From: Bryobacterales bacterium
GTDB taxonomy: Bacteria; Acidobacteriota; Terriglobia; Bryobacterales; Bryobacteraceae
Reading direction: 5' to 3'
NCBI GenBank assembly: GCA_003132865.1
Contig: PKYZ01000133.1
Location: forward strand, 16,203 to 32,801
DNA length: 16,599 bases
Part shown: piece by piece, positions 7,394 through 14,039 of the stretch
Position numbering within the stretch: the stretch's first letter is position 1
How the letters are laid out: every line of letters begins with the position of its first letter
The notes under the pieces: model-generated
Database searches by the model: none
What the model saw: the letters and a program-made list of their open reading frames with translations, nothing else
What the model was told of the DNA's origin: nothing
Position numbers and translations under genes: made by a program

Positions 7394-8652
7394 ATATCCT
7401 CATCACAGCGAACTATTACCATCCGGAGACGGTTGGCGCGGGAATCTGGGTAACCCAACTGGCTCGGGATCTCAAGAGCCGCGGTCACCAGGTGACCGTA
7501 GTCACGTCGTTTCCAAGTTATCCACTGGGCCGGATTTTCGATGGATATCGCAATCGGTTCGTGTATCGCGAGGCGGTCGATGGCATTGACGTTATCCGAA
7601 CCTTTACGTACGCCACGCCCAGCCACTCTTTTGGGGCCCGGTTCGCCGCCTTCGGAGCGTTCTGCCTGTCGGCCGCGCCCGGGTACTTGCGATGGCGGCG
7701 GCCCGTCGACGTGGTCTACGCAATCCTGCCCCCATTGCCGTTGGGCGTCTCCGCATATGCCATCGCCAAGACTTCCGGCGCACGGCTCGTCGTCGACGTT
7801 CAAGACATCTATCCCGACATCGCGGTCGCTCTCAACTACCTTAGAAATCCCGCGGCCGTGGCCTTTTTCCGCCGGATGGAGCGTTGGATCTATCGGCGGG
7901 CCGAGCGCATTGTGGTCATCTCCGAAGGGTTCCGGAACAATCTTCTGGGCAAAGGTGTGGCGCCTGAAAAGGTCCATATTGTCCCCAACTGGGCGGACCC
8001 CGACGAGATCGTCCCCGGACCGGCCGATAACGCGTTTCGACGCGAGACCGGGACTCACAATGGCGAACTGCTGGTGTTGTACTCGGGAGGCCTCACGCAC
8101 AACGCGGACATGCAACCGGTACTCGACGCGGCGGCGCAGCTACGCGGTTTGCCGATTCGATTCGCCATCGTCGGCGACGGCGTTCAAAAGCGGGCCCTCA
8201 TCGAGAGAGCCGCATCTGCCGGGCTGGAGAACGTCAAGTTCTATCCGTTCCAGCCCATCGGGCGCTACGGGGAAGCGTTAGCTGCGGCGGACGTGACCCT
8301 GGTGGCATTGAATTCGGCGGCGACACTGGCTTCGGTGCCGTCGAAAATATACAAACAGATGGCTGCGGCACGGCCCATCGTCGCTATCACCAACCCTGGG
8401 AACGAGTTGAGCCGGCTGGTCATGGACGCGCAATGCGGAGTCACTGTGCCGCCGGGCGATGCAGAGCGCCTCGCCCACGTGCTGCGGGACGCCCTGCACA
8501 GGCGCGCGGCTTTCGCCGAGATGGGCCAAAGAGGCCGTGCGTACTTGGAACGAAACTGCAGTCGCAAGACGTGCGTCGCGCGCATTGAAGCCGTGCTCGT
8601 AGAGGCTTGTGCCGAGTCCCATACGCGTTCCGCACTGGCCGAGATTAATTGA
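7390..8652 (+). CDS. WcaI/WbuB-like GT4 glycosyltransferase
   Basis: This is a 420-residue GT-B glycosyltransferase starting at a GTG at 7390 that overlaps the previous stop (GTGA). It begins MNILITANYYHPETVGAG (1-18), typical of the WcaI (colanic acid) / WbuB (L-FucNAc transferase) branch of GT4. Further branch marks are VTSFPSYPLG (38-47), VDVQDIYPDIAVAL (135-148, the counterpart of the DLWPES region) and VPSKIYKQMAAARPIVA (316-332, replacing the usual EX7E region). YSGGLTHNADM (231-241) opens the donor-binding domain. Characterised relatives often transfer 6-deoxy amino sugars early in repeat-unit assembly, which fits the nearby amino-sugar genes; the exact donor is not shown by the sequence. 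Confidence 0.9.
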   Translation: MNILITANYYHPETVGAGIWVTQLARDLKSRGHQVTVVTSFPSYPLGRIFDGYRNRFVYREAVDGIDVIRTFTYATPSHSFGARFAAFGAFCLSAAPGYLRWRRPVDVVYAILPPLPLGVSAYAIAKTSGARLVVDVQDIYPDIAVALNYLRNPAAVAFFRRMERWIYRRAERIVVISEGFRNNLLGKGVAPEKVHIVPNWADPDEIVPGPADNAFRRETGTHNGELLVLYSGGLTHNADMQPVLDAAAQLRGLPIRFAIVGDGVQKRALIERAASAGLENVKFYPFQPIGRYGEALAAADVTLVALNSAATLASVPSKIYKQMAAARPIVAITNPGNELSRLVMDAQCGVTVPPGDAERLAHVLRDALHRRAAFAEMGQRGRAYLERNCSRKTCVARIEAVLVEACAESHTRSALAEIN

Positions 8653-8659
8653 ATCGTAC

Positions 8660-8666
8660 GAGGAGG
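8660..8666 (+). promoter_or_regulatory. Strong ribosome binding site deciding the epimerase start
   Basis: GAGGAGG lies five bases before the ATG at 8672. It rules in favour of that ATG over the in-frame ATG at 8609, which would place 14 codons inside the preceding glycosyltransferase gene. It is the best Shine-Dalgarno in the locus, so this enzyme may be translated more strongly than its coupled neighbours. Confidence 0.8.
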
Positions 8667-8671
8667 TCGAC

Positions 8672-9649
8672 ATGAAGAGGGTACTAGTGAATGGGGCGGG
8701 CGGCTTTATCGGCGGCCACCTTGTTAAACGGCTCAAAGCCGAGGGATTCTGGGTCCGCGGGGTAGACCTGAAGCGGCATGCGTTCTTCGATCCCCCAGCC
8801 GATGAATTTATTCAGGGCGACTTGCGTGACCCGTCGTTGGTCCGCGATGTGGTCCGCGAAATCGATGTCGTCTACCAACTTGCCGCGGACATGGGTGGCG
8901 CCGGGTACATCTTCACCGGTGAGCACGACGCGGACGTGATGCACAATTCCGCCACCATTAATCTCAACTGCTTGCACTTTGGCGTAAAGGCAGGAGTCAG
9001 GAAGTTCTTCTACTCCTCCTCCGCATGCATGTACCCGGAGTACAACCAGGTGGACTCTTTGAACCCAAAGTGTGCCGAGGATTCCGCCTACCCTGCGGCG
9101 CCCGACAGCGAGTATGGCTGGGAGAAACTGTTCAGTGAGCGGCTTTACTTCGCCTACATGCGGAACTATGGCATCCAAGTGCGGATCGCCCGCTTCCACA
9201 ACATCTTCGGTCCCGAAGGCACGTGGGCGGGCGGTAGAGAGAAGGCGCCGGCTGCGCTGTGCCGTAAGGTTGCGGAAGCCGAAGACCGCGGCGAGATCGA
9301 GATCTGGGGCGACGGCGAGCAGACTCGCTCGTTCCTCTATATCGATGAATGCCTCGAGGGTGTCCGCCGCTTGGTTGACTCGGAATTCACCGGGCCGGTG
9401 AATATCGGTTCCGAGGAAATGGTCACGATCAACCAGTTGGCCGGGATGATCGCGGACATTGCCGGAAAGCGCCTCCGAGTCGTACACGTCCCTGGCCCGC
9501 TCGGCGTACGCGGCCGAAACTCCGACAACCATCTGATCCGGGAGCGCCTGAAATGGGCGCCATCAAGATCTCTTCGGGAAGGTCTTGAAAAGACCTACGC
9601 CTGGATCGAGAGCCAGGTGCGCGCGGTCAGTGAGGCCGTCTTCGCGTGA
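8672..9649 (+). CDS. gme: GDP-mannose 3,5-epimerase
   Basis: This is a 325-residue extended SDR predicted to convert GDP-D-mannose to GDP-L-galactose, and also GDP-L-gulose, in the cytoplasm (EC 5.1.3.18). The NAD motif NGAGGFIGGH is at 7-16. LAADMGGAGYI (70-80), SSACMYPE (116-123), RFHNIFGPEGTW (174-185), GGREKAPAALCRK (187-199), IWGDGEQTRSF and PGPLGVRGRNSDN match plant GME almost segment for segment as I recall that sequence. The plant catalytic pair is conserved: C119 (plant Cys145) and K191 (plant Lys217), together with Y148/K152 of the YxxxK motif. No residue looks lost. The product would be an L-galactose donor for the glycan, unless the cell uses it elsewhere. GDP-mannose synthesis genes are not in the window. 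The gene sits 19 bases after a glycosyltransferase and 14 before a phosphoglycosyl transferase. Confidence 0.94.
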   Translation: MKRVLVNGAGGFIGGHLVKRLKAEGFWVRGVDLKRHAFFDPPADEFIQGDLRDPSLVRDVVREIDVVYQLAADMGGAGYIFTGEHDADVMHNSATINLNCLHFGVKAGVRKFFYSSSACMYPEYNQVDSLNPKCAEDSAYPAAPDSEYGWEKLFSERLYFAYMRNYGIQVRIARFHNIFGPEGTWAGGREKAPAALCRKVAEAEDRGEIEIWGDGEQTRSFLYIDECLEGVRRLVDSEFTGPVNIGSEEMVTINQLAGMIADIAGKRLRVVHVPGPLGVRGRNSDNHLIRERLKWAPSRSLREGLEKTYAWIESQVRAVSEAVFA

Positions 9650-9663
9650 AGTGATGGAATGCT

Positions 9664-10272
9664 ATGGCCCGCATCCGCGACCTGTTGATCGTATCCGTGC
9701 TGCTGCTGGTCCTCTCGCCTGTATTGTTGCTGTGCGCGCTGGCCGTACGGCGATCCTCTCCAGGACCGGTATTGTTCCGGCAACGCCGATTGGGACTTCA
9801 CGCCCGTCCGTTCACCCTGGTGAAGTTCCGCAGTATGATTCACGACGCTCCCGACATCCGGAACCATGACGGTTCAGCCTACACCGGCGATGACGACCGT
9901 CGCGTTACCCCGGTGGGGCGCATTCTCAGAAAAGCCAGCCTCGATGAGATCCCGCAGCTCTTCAATGTTCTGCGAGGCGAAATGAGCTTGGTCGGTCCAA
10001 GACCGGACCAGGCGGACCAGATCCGGTTCTATACCGAAACCGAGAAGCGCAAGCTCGACGTGAGGCCCGGTATTACGGGGCTCGCGCAGATCAGCGGACG
10101 CAACAACATCTCCTGGGAGCGCCGGAAGGCTCTCGACGTCGAATACGCCCGCCGCCATTCCTTCTGGCTGGACTTGTCGATACTCGCCAGGACCATCCCC
10201 TACGTGCTGCTGAGAAAGGATATCCATACCGATGGCCACAACCCAAGTCGCCGCGCCACTATGTCGCATTGA
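9664..10272 (+). CDS. Small (PglC-type) monotopic phosphoglycosyl transferase, initiating sugar transferase
   Basis: This 202-residue enzyme should transfer a sugar-1-phosphate from a UDP-sugar to undecaprenyl phosphate, the first membrane step of glycan assembly. It has the minimal architecture of Campylobacter PglC. There is one N-terminal re-entrant membrane helix (about 5-29) with a Ser-Pro kink at 18-19, then [13 protein letters not shown] (32-44), LVKFRSM (52-58), the catalytic Asp-Glu pair D94/E95 in [19 protein letters not shown] (108-114) and [13 protein letters not shown] (134-146). The four-helix N-terminal domain of WcaJ/WbaP-type enzymes is absent. The start at 9664 has only a weak ribosome site. 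Its last 41 bases overlap the N-acetyltransferase gene, which supports an N-acylated amino sugar as its substrate. Confidence 0.93.
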   Translation: MARIRDLLIVSVLLLVLSPVLLLCALAVRRSSPGPVLFRQRRLGLHARPFTLVKFRSMIHDAPDIRNHDGSAYTGDDDRRVTPVGRILRKASLDEIPQLFNVLRGEMSLVGPRPDQADQIRFYTETEKRKLDVRPGITGLAQISGRNNISWERRKALDVEYARRHSFWLDLSILARTIPYVLLRKDIHTDGHNPSRRATMSH

Positions 10273-11032
10273 AACGCCGGCGGGTACCGCCGCCTGGCGC
10301 GCCCTGGAATGGGATACCGAGCAATTTGGTATCCCTGCGGCTCGCCTCGATTTGCTGGAAGCCTCCGGTTCCAATTCCGACGCCCGCGCCCACAAGCGGG
10401 AACTGCTTCGGGCGGTGCTGGCGCAGTGCCGCGAAGGCGGCATCCGGCACCTCTCCGCGCGCGTGGACACCGGCGACCTTGCCACCATCCCCGCGCTCGA
10501 AGAGGCCGGTTTCGAACTGGTGGATGGCATCCAGACTTTTGGGCTGCGGATCCACGGAAACCTCCTGCCCGCGCCCTCCGGCACACGCCTGTTCGAGCCC
10601 AGGGACCTGCCGGAAGTTCTTGAAATCGGCCGGACTGCTTTCGTCTTCGACCGGTTTCATGCAGACCCCGCGCTTCCAACAGTCGTTGCGGACCGTGTCA
10701 ATGAAAGCTGGACGCGAAACTGCTGCCTCGGAATCGCAGCCGACGCGGTGGTCGTCGCCCAGGTAGAAGGCCGCGTCGCCAGTTACGTCACCTGCCGGGC
10801 GGATCGCCTGGCAAGAAATGGAATCATCATCCTGGTCGCCACGGCCGTTTGGGCTCGCGGCAGAGGTGCGGCTAGCCGCGCGAGTTCAGCCGCCCTGCAC
10901 TGGTTCGCCGGCCAGGGCCTCGAAGCCGTCGAGGTCGGAACTCAGTTCCGCAACATTCCTGCCGCGCGCCTTTATGAAAGCCTCGGATTCCGGCTGACGC
11001 GCACAAGTCTTACGTTCCGAAAGGTCCTTTGA
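10232..11032 (+). CDS. WecD-like GNAT N-acetyltransferase for an amino-deoxy nucleotide sugar
   Basis: This is a 266-residue GNAT-fold protein. Its layout follows E. coli WecD (dTDP-4-amino-4,6-dideoxygalactose N-acetyltransferase). An N-terminal domain contains LEWDTEQFGIPAARL (25-39) and ALEEAGFELVDG (88-99). The C-terminal acetyl-CoA domain contains FVFDRFHADPAL, an ARGRGAASRASSAAL stretch at the pyrophosphate-binding position, and NIPAARLYESLGFRL near the end. It probably acetylates the amino group installed by the aminotransferase encoded directly downstream, whose ATG overlaps this stop (TGATG, 11030-11034). The ATG at 10232 is preceded by AAAGGA (10215-10220) and overlaps the phosphoglycosyl transferase by 41 bases. 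Substrate identity is inferred from family and neighbours. Confidence 0.84.
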   Translation: MATTQVAAPLCRIETPAGTAAWRALEWDTEQFGIPAARLDLLEASGSNSDARAHKRELLRAVLAQCREGGIRHLSARVDTGDLATIPALEEAGFELVDGIQTFGLRIHGNLLPAPSGTRLFEPRDLPEVLEIGRTAFVFDRFHADPALPTVVADRVNESWTRNCCLGIAADAVVVAQVEGRVASYVTCRADRLARNGIIILVATAVWARGRGAASRASSAALHWFAGQGLEAVEVGTQFRNIPAARLYESLGFRLTRTSLTFRKVL

Positions 11033-12234
11033 TGCGCAATTCGTTTCTGCCCTATTGCCTTCCGTTCATCGGTGAGGAAGAGATTTCCGAAGTCGCCGAT
11101 AGCCTGCGTTCCGGCTGGGTGACCACCGGCCCCAAAGTACAGCGCTTCGAACAGGAGTTCGCCGTGTACACCGGCGCCAGACATGCCGTCGCCGTGAACT
11201 CCTGCACCGCCGCCCTGCACGCTTCGCTGGCGGCCGTGGGCGTGGGCCCTGGCGATGAGGTCATCGTGCCCACGCTGACGTTCTGCGCGACTGCCAATGT
11301 CGTGGTTCACCTGGGCGCGACGCCGGTGATCGTGGACGTCGATCCGGACTTCCAGATATCCGTCCAAGCGGTGTGCCGGGCGATAACCCCGCGCACAAAA
11401 GCGATTGTCCCGGTACATTACGCCGGCCAAGCTTGCTCCCTCCAAGACATCCTGGAACTTGCCGGCAGCCATGGAATTCCGGTGATCGAAGACGCGGCCC
11501 ATGCCGCGGGGGCCGAATACGCGGGAAGCCGGATTGGGACCCACGGCCGCGCGGTGTGCTTCAGTTTTTATGCCATCAAGAACATGACCACCGGCGAGGG
11601 CGGCATGATCACCACGAATGACGACGATTTGGCCGCCCGCTTGCGTCTGCTCTCGTTGCATGGCATGAGCCGCGACGCCTGGAAGCGTTACACCGAGGCA
11701 GGTTCCTGGTATTACGAAGTGGTCGAGCCCGGCTACAAGTACAACATGACGGACATCCAGGCCGCACTGGGAATCCACCAGTTGCGCAGGCTGGACGGCT
11801 TCATCCGGCGCCGGCAGGAGATCGCAGCCATGTACGACGAAGCGTTTTCCGATCTCCCGGAGGTCCTCTTGCCGCCGCGGCTGCCTGGCAGGAATCACAC
11901 GTTCCACCTCTATCCGATCCGGCTACAAGCGCGGCGGTTGAACCGGTCGGAACTAATCGAAGAGTTGCGTGCGCGCAACATCGGCGCCAGCGTTCATTTC
12001 ATTCCACTTCATCGGCACCCGTTCTACCGTCAACGATACGGGTATCGCCCGGAGCAGTTCCCGGTCGCCGAGGAGATCTATCGAGGGCTGCTCTCGCTTC
12101 CGCTTTATCCCAAGATGACCGGTCAAGATGCACATGATGTGGTTGCGGCGGTCCGGGAAATAGTCGCTTCTTACCGCGTCCCCGCTGGCCGGTTCAGCGA
12201 AAAAGGAGTCTCAAGTGCTGCGACCTCCGCGTAA
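11032..12234 (+). CDS. DegT/DnrJ/EryC1 PLP-dependent sugar aminotransferase (C-4 amination type, ArnB/PglE/WecE-like)
   Basis: This is a 400-residue fold-type I PLP aminotransferase. The ATG at 11032 has AAAGG at 11020-11024 upstream; the TTG at 11029 is an unlikely start one codon earlier. Motifs are SGWVTTGPKVQRFEQEF (27-43), NSCTAAL (56-62), D154 in IEDAAHAAGAEY binding the PLP nitrogen, and the Schiff-base lysine K183 in SFYAIKNMTTGEGGM. The TTGEGG form and the early SGWVTTGP motif are shared with ArnB, PseC and PglE, which aminate 4-keto-6-deoxy or 4-keto-pentose nucleotide sugars at C-4. It should therefore make a 4-amino sugar that the WecD-like partner acetylates. The required 4,6-dehydratase is not in the window. 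The last 20 bases overlap the next gene. Confidence 0.92.
   Translation: MRNSFLPYCLPFIGEEEISEVADSLRSGWVTTGPKVQRFEQEFAVYTGARHAVAVNSCTAALHASLAAVGVGPGDEVIVPTLTFCATANVVVHLGATPVIVDVDPDFQISVQAVCRAITPRTKAIVPVHYAGQACSLQDILELAGSHGIPVIEDAAHAAGAEYAGSRIGTHGRAVCFSFYAIKNMTTGEGGMITTNDDDLAARLRLLSLHGMSRDAWKRYTEAGSWYYEVVEPGYKYNMTDIQAALGIHQLRRLDGFIRRRQEIAAMYDEAFSDLPEVLLPPRLPGRNHTFHLYPIRLQARRLNRSELIEELRARNIGASVHFIPLHRHPFYRQRYGYRPEQFPVAEEIYRGLLSLPLYPKMTGQDAHDVVAAVREIVASYRVPAGRFSEKGVSSAATSA
12202..12208 (+). promoter_or_regulatory. Ribosome binding site supporting a GTG start
   Basis: AAAGGAG lies inside the end of the aminotransferase gene, six bases before the GTG at 12215. It supports this start and the full N-terminal membrane domain of the downstream protein. 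Confidence 0.75.
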
Positions 12235-13789
12235 CTTTAAGTGGCAAGAAGGCATTCCCCGCATGGCTGCGGACTTCATGATCCTGCATTTCAGCATGAT
12301 CGCCGCCATGGCTATGTCGGTGGTCTATCAAGCGCGGGTAGGCAATGCCGTCGCGGCTCACGCCATCGCCTCCGGTTTTCTGCAATACTACACGTCTTTT
12401 TTTTGGGTCCTCTCTCCGATCTTCCCTCTCGTCTTTCTTCTGAACGGATTCTACACGCACTCGCGCGCCTACACCGGGCGCTACAAGGCATTGGTCATTC
12501 TCCGTGGCGTGGTTGTAGCCGCAATGGTTTTCTTTGCCGCCAACTTCCTGCTCTTTGGCCATGAGAAGGTCGGCCGGAGCGTGGCGCTGCCGTTCGTGGC
12601 GCTGGCGGCCATCGGCACGGCTTCCGTGCGCATCGTCAAGGATCTCCTGCAGAAGCGATACCTGGTGAAGTCCGGAACCGCCGTTTCGCTTGCACGCCGC
12701 AGCGATTGGGTATTGGTAGTGGGCGGCGCGGGTTACATCGGATCGTTGCTGGTGGAACGCCTGCTGGCAAGCGGCCGCAAAGTTCGCGTGCTGGACAGCC
12801 TGATGTACGGCGGCGAGGCGCTCCGAAATGCCATCCGCCACCCCAATTTCGAACTGATGGCCGGCGATTGCCGCAACATCCAGGACGTGGTGAAGGCTGT
12901 GCGCGGCGCGGAATCCATTGTTCAGCTTGCGGCCATCGTAGGCGACCCGGCGTGCGAGCAGGATCACAAATCGGCCCTGGAGATCAACTATGCCGCCACC
13001 CGGATGCTCATCGAGATCGCCAAGGGGCACGGCGTGAGCCGGTTGATTTTCGCCTCCAGTTGCAGCGTGTACGGCGCCTCGGAAGCCGAGGTAGATGAGC
13101 GGTCGGAGGTTCGTCCCGTGTCCTTTTATGGCCAGACCAAGGTGGACTCCGAACGGGCATTGCTCGAATCCCGCACGGACACGTTCCATCCCACGATTCT
13201 GCGCTTCGCCACTGTCTTCGGCCTCTCGTACCGGCCGCGCTTCGATCTGGTGGTGAATCTGTTGTCGGCCAAGGCGGCGCAGGACGGCGTCATCACGATA
13301 TACAACGGCCGCCAATGGCGTCCATTCATTCATGTGAGAGACCTGGTGGAAGCCGTGGTGCTGGCATTGGAATCGCCGGCCCGCCTGGTGGGAGGGCAAA
13401 TACTCAACGTGGGCGACTCACGGTTAAATTACACCCTGTCGGAGGTTGCCGAAGCGATCGCGGATGTGTTTCCCGCGACGCGCGTCGAACACTCGGATAA
13501 CTCCGACTGCCGTAACTACCGCGTCAGTTTCAGGAAAATCGAGGAAGGCCTTGGGTTTCATGCGCGTCACTCGCTGCGGGATGGAATCGTGGAGCTAAAG
13601 CAGGCGTTCGAGACGGGGTTGATCGCGGATTATACGGATGTCCGGTATCACAATCAACGGTTCCTGCTGGCGGCGGGCTGTCCGAGCCACAAGAACGACG
13701 TCGACGCGCAAGTGATGGCCGCATTCTCGGGGGCGCCGGTGAACGGGCACGCCGCCATGCTCAGTGCGCAGGCGGCAGCGCCGGTGTAA
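12215..13789 (+). CDS. Membrane-anchored SDR: four-helix FlaA1/WcaJ-type membrane domain fused to a GalE-like epimerase/dehydratase
   Basis: This is a 524-residue two-domain protein. Residues about 18-140 hold four likely membrane helices (20-40, 60-80, 93-114, 121-141), including FLLNGFYTHSRAYTGRYKALV. This resembles the N-terminal domain of polyprenyl glycosylphosphotransferases and FlaA1/WbpM dehydratases. After a linker of only about 20 residues comes a complete extended SDR: VVGGAGYIG (168-176), LAAIVGDPAC (238-247), SSCSVYG (281-287), and Y305-x-x-x-K309 in PVSFYGQTK. The SDR tail includes NYRVSFRKIEEGLGF. The Rossmann-like domain normally placed between membrane part and catalytic part in WcaJ/WbpM is missing. 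The final 40 or so residues are alanine-rich and probably disordered. It should act on a nucleotide sugar or a lipid-linked sugar at the cytoplasmic membrane face. The exact reaction is unknown; it lacks the dehydratase-type Asp/Glu residues next to the Ser/Thr. The GTG start has a good ribosome site. Confidence 0.87.
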   Translation: MLRPPRNFKWQEGIPRMAADFMILHFSMIAAMAMSVVYQARVGNAVAAHAIASGFLQYYTSFFWVLSPIFPLVFLLNGFYTHSRAYTGRYKALVILRGVVVAAMVFFAANFLLFGHEKVGRSVALPFVALAAIGTASVRIVKDLLQKRYLVKSGTAVSLARRSDWVLVVGGAGYIGSLLVERLLASGRKVRVLDSLMYGGEALRNAIRHPNFELMAGDCRNIQDVVKAVRGAESIVQLAAIVGDPACEQDHKSALEINYAATRMLIEIAKGHGVSRLIFASSCSVYGASEAEVDERSEVRPVSFYGQTKVDSERALLESRTDTFHPTILRFATVFGLSYRPRFDLVVNLLSAKAAQDGVITIYNGRQWRPFIHVRDLVEAVVLALESPARLVGGQILNVGDSRLNYTLSEVAEAIADVFPATRVEHSDNSDCRNYRVSFRKIEEGLGFHARHSLRDGIVELKQAFETGLIADYTDVRYHNQRFLLAAGCPSHKNDVDAQVMAAFSGAPVNGHAAMLSAQAAAPV

Positions 13790-13804
13790 GTCCAGACAGC
13801 ATCG

Positions 13805-13896
13805 GTGGGGCAGACCTCCAGGTCTGCACGGGTCCTCCAGGACCCGCTCTTCAGGCCGACATGGACGTCGGCCTGAGGACTGGAGTCCTGCTCCAC
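13805..13896. repeat. Compact multi-hairpin palindromic element (REP/BIME-like)
   Basis: Four hairpins follow one another with almost no spacers. The first is 13810-13827, a 7-bp stem (GCAGACC/GGTCTGC) with loop TCCA. The second is 13829-13846, a 7-bp stem (CGGGTCC/GGACCCG) with loop TCCA. The third is 13851-13876, a 10-bp stem (TCAGGCCGAC/GTCGGCCTGA) with loop ATGGAC, which is TGGA flanked by an A-C mismatch. The fourth is 13876-13889, a 5-bp stem (AGGAC/GTCCT) with loop TGGA. An outer 9-base pairing, GTGGGGCAG (13805-13813) with CTGCTCCAC (13888-13896), has one G-T pair and partly competes with the first and fourth hairpins. Both strands therefore show the same plan. It lies 15 bases after the last glycan gene. 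No T-run follows, so a classical terminator is not supported, though it could stabilise or end the transcript. Confidence 0.8.
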
Positions 13897-13943
13897 GAAG
13901 GCATAATCAGCATTAGTCCCGGAAACGAACACTTCGCTCTGAA

Positions 13944-13974
13944 TTCGGACAGGAGCCGGGGGCCGCTCTACAAT
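13944..13974 (+). promoter_or_regulatory. Possible sigma-70-type promoter for the permease gene
   Basis: TACAAT at 13969-13974 differs from the -10 consensus at one base. TTCGGA at 13944-13949 could serve as a poor -35 with a long 19-base spacer. The position, 65 bases before the permease ATG and after the end of the glycan operon, makes a promoter reasonable. The -35 match is weak. Confidence 0.3.
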
Positions 13975-14039
13975 GCGCCATTCAGGATACAGGGAGCAAA
14001 TTTGGCAAGTGGCGTGCTCGCCCTGGGTCGGACCATCCT

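Noticed and set aside
7357..8115. Open frame of 252 codons on the minus strand, opposite the WcaI-like glycosyltransferase
   Set aside because: It is an antisense shadow of an unmistakable GT4 gene and has no family features of its own.
10972..11907. Open frame of 311 codons on the minus strand, opposite the C-4 aminotransferase
   Set aside because: It lies fully opposite a well-supported PLP enzyme, and its translation has no recognisable domain or ribosome site. It is a composition artefact.
12194..13399. Open frame of 401 codons on the minus strand, opposite the membrane SDR
   Set aside because: It is the antisense shadow of a gene with clear domain motifs. Its translation is rich in His/Arg/Gln with no family resemblance. 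Long antisense frames are common in GC-rich DNA.
13805..13896. Reading the hairpin cluster as a classical intrinsic terminator or a tRNA-like cloverleaf
   Set aside because: No T-run follows any of the stems. The hairpin sizes, the loops (TCCA/TGGA) and the lack of T-loop or anticodon features do not fit a tRNA.
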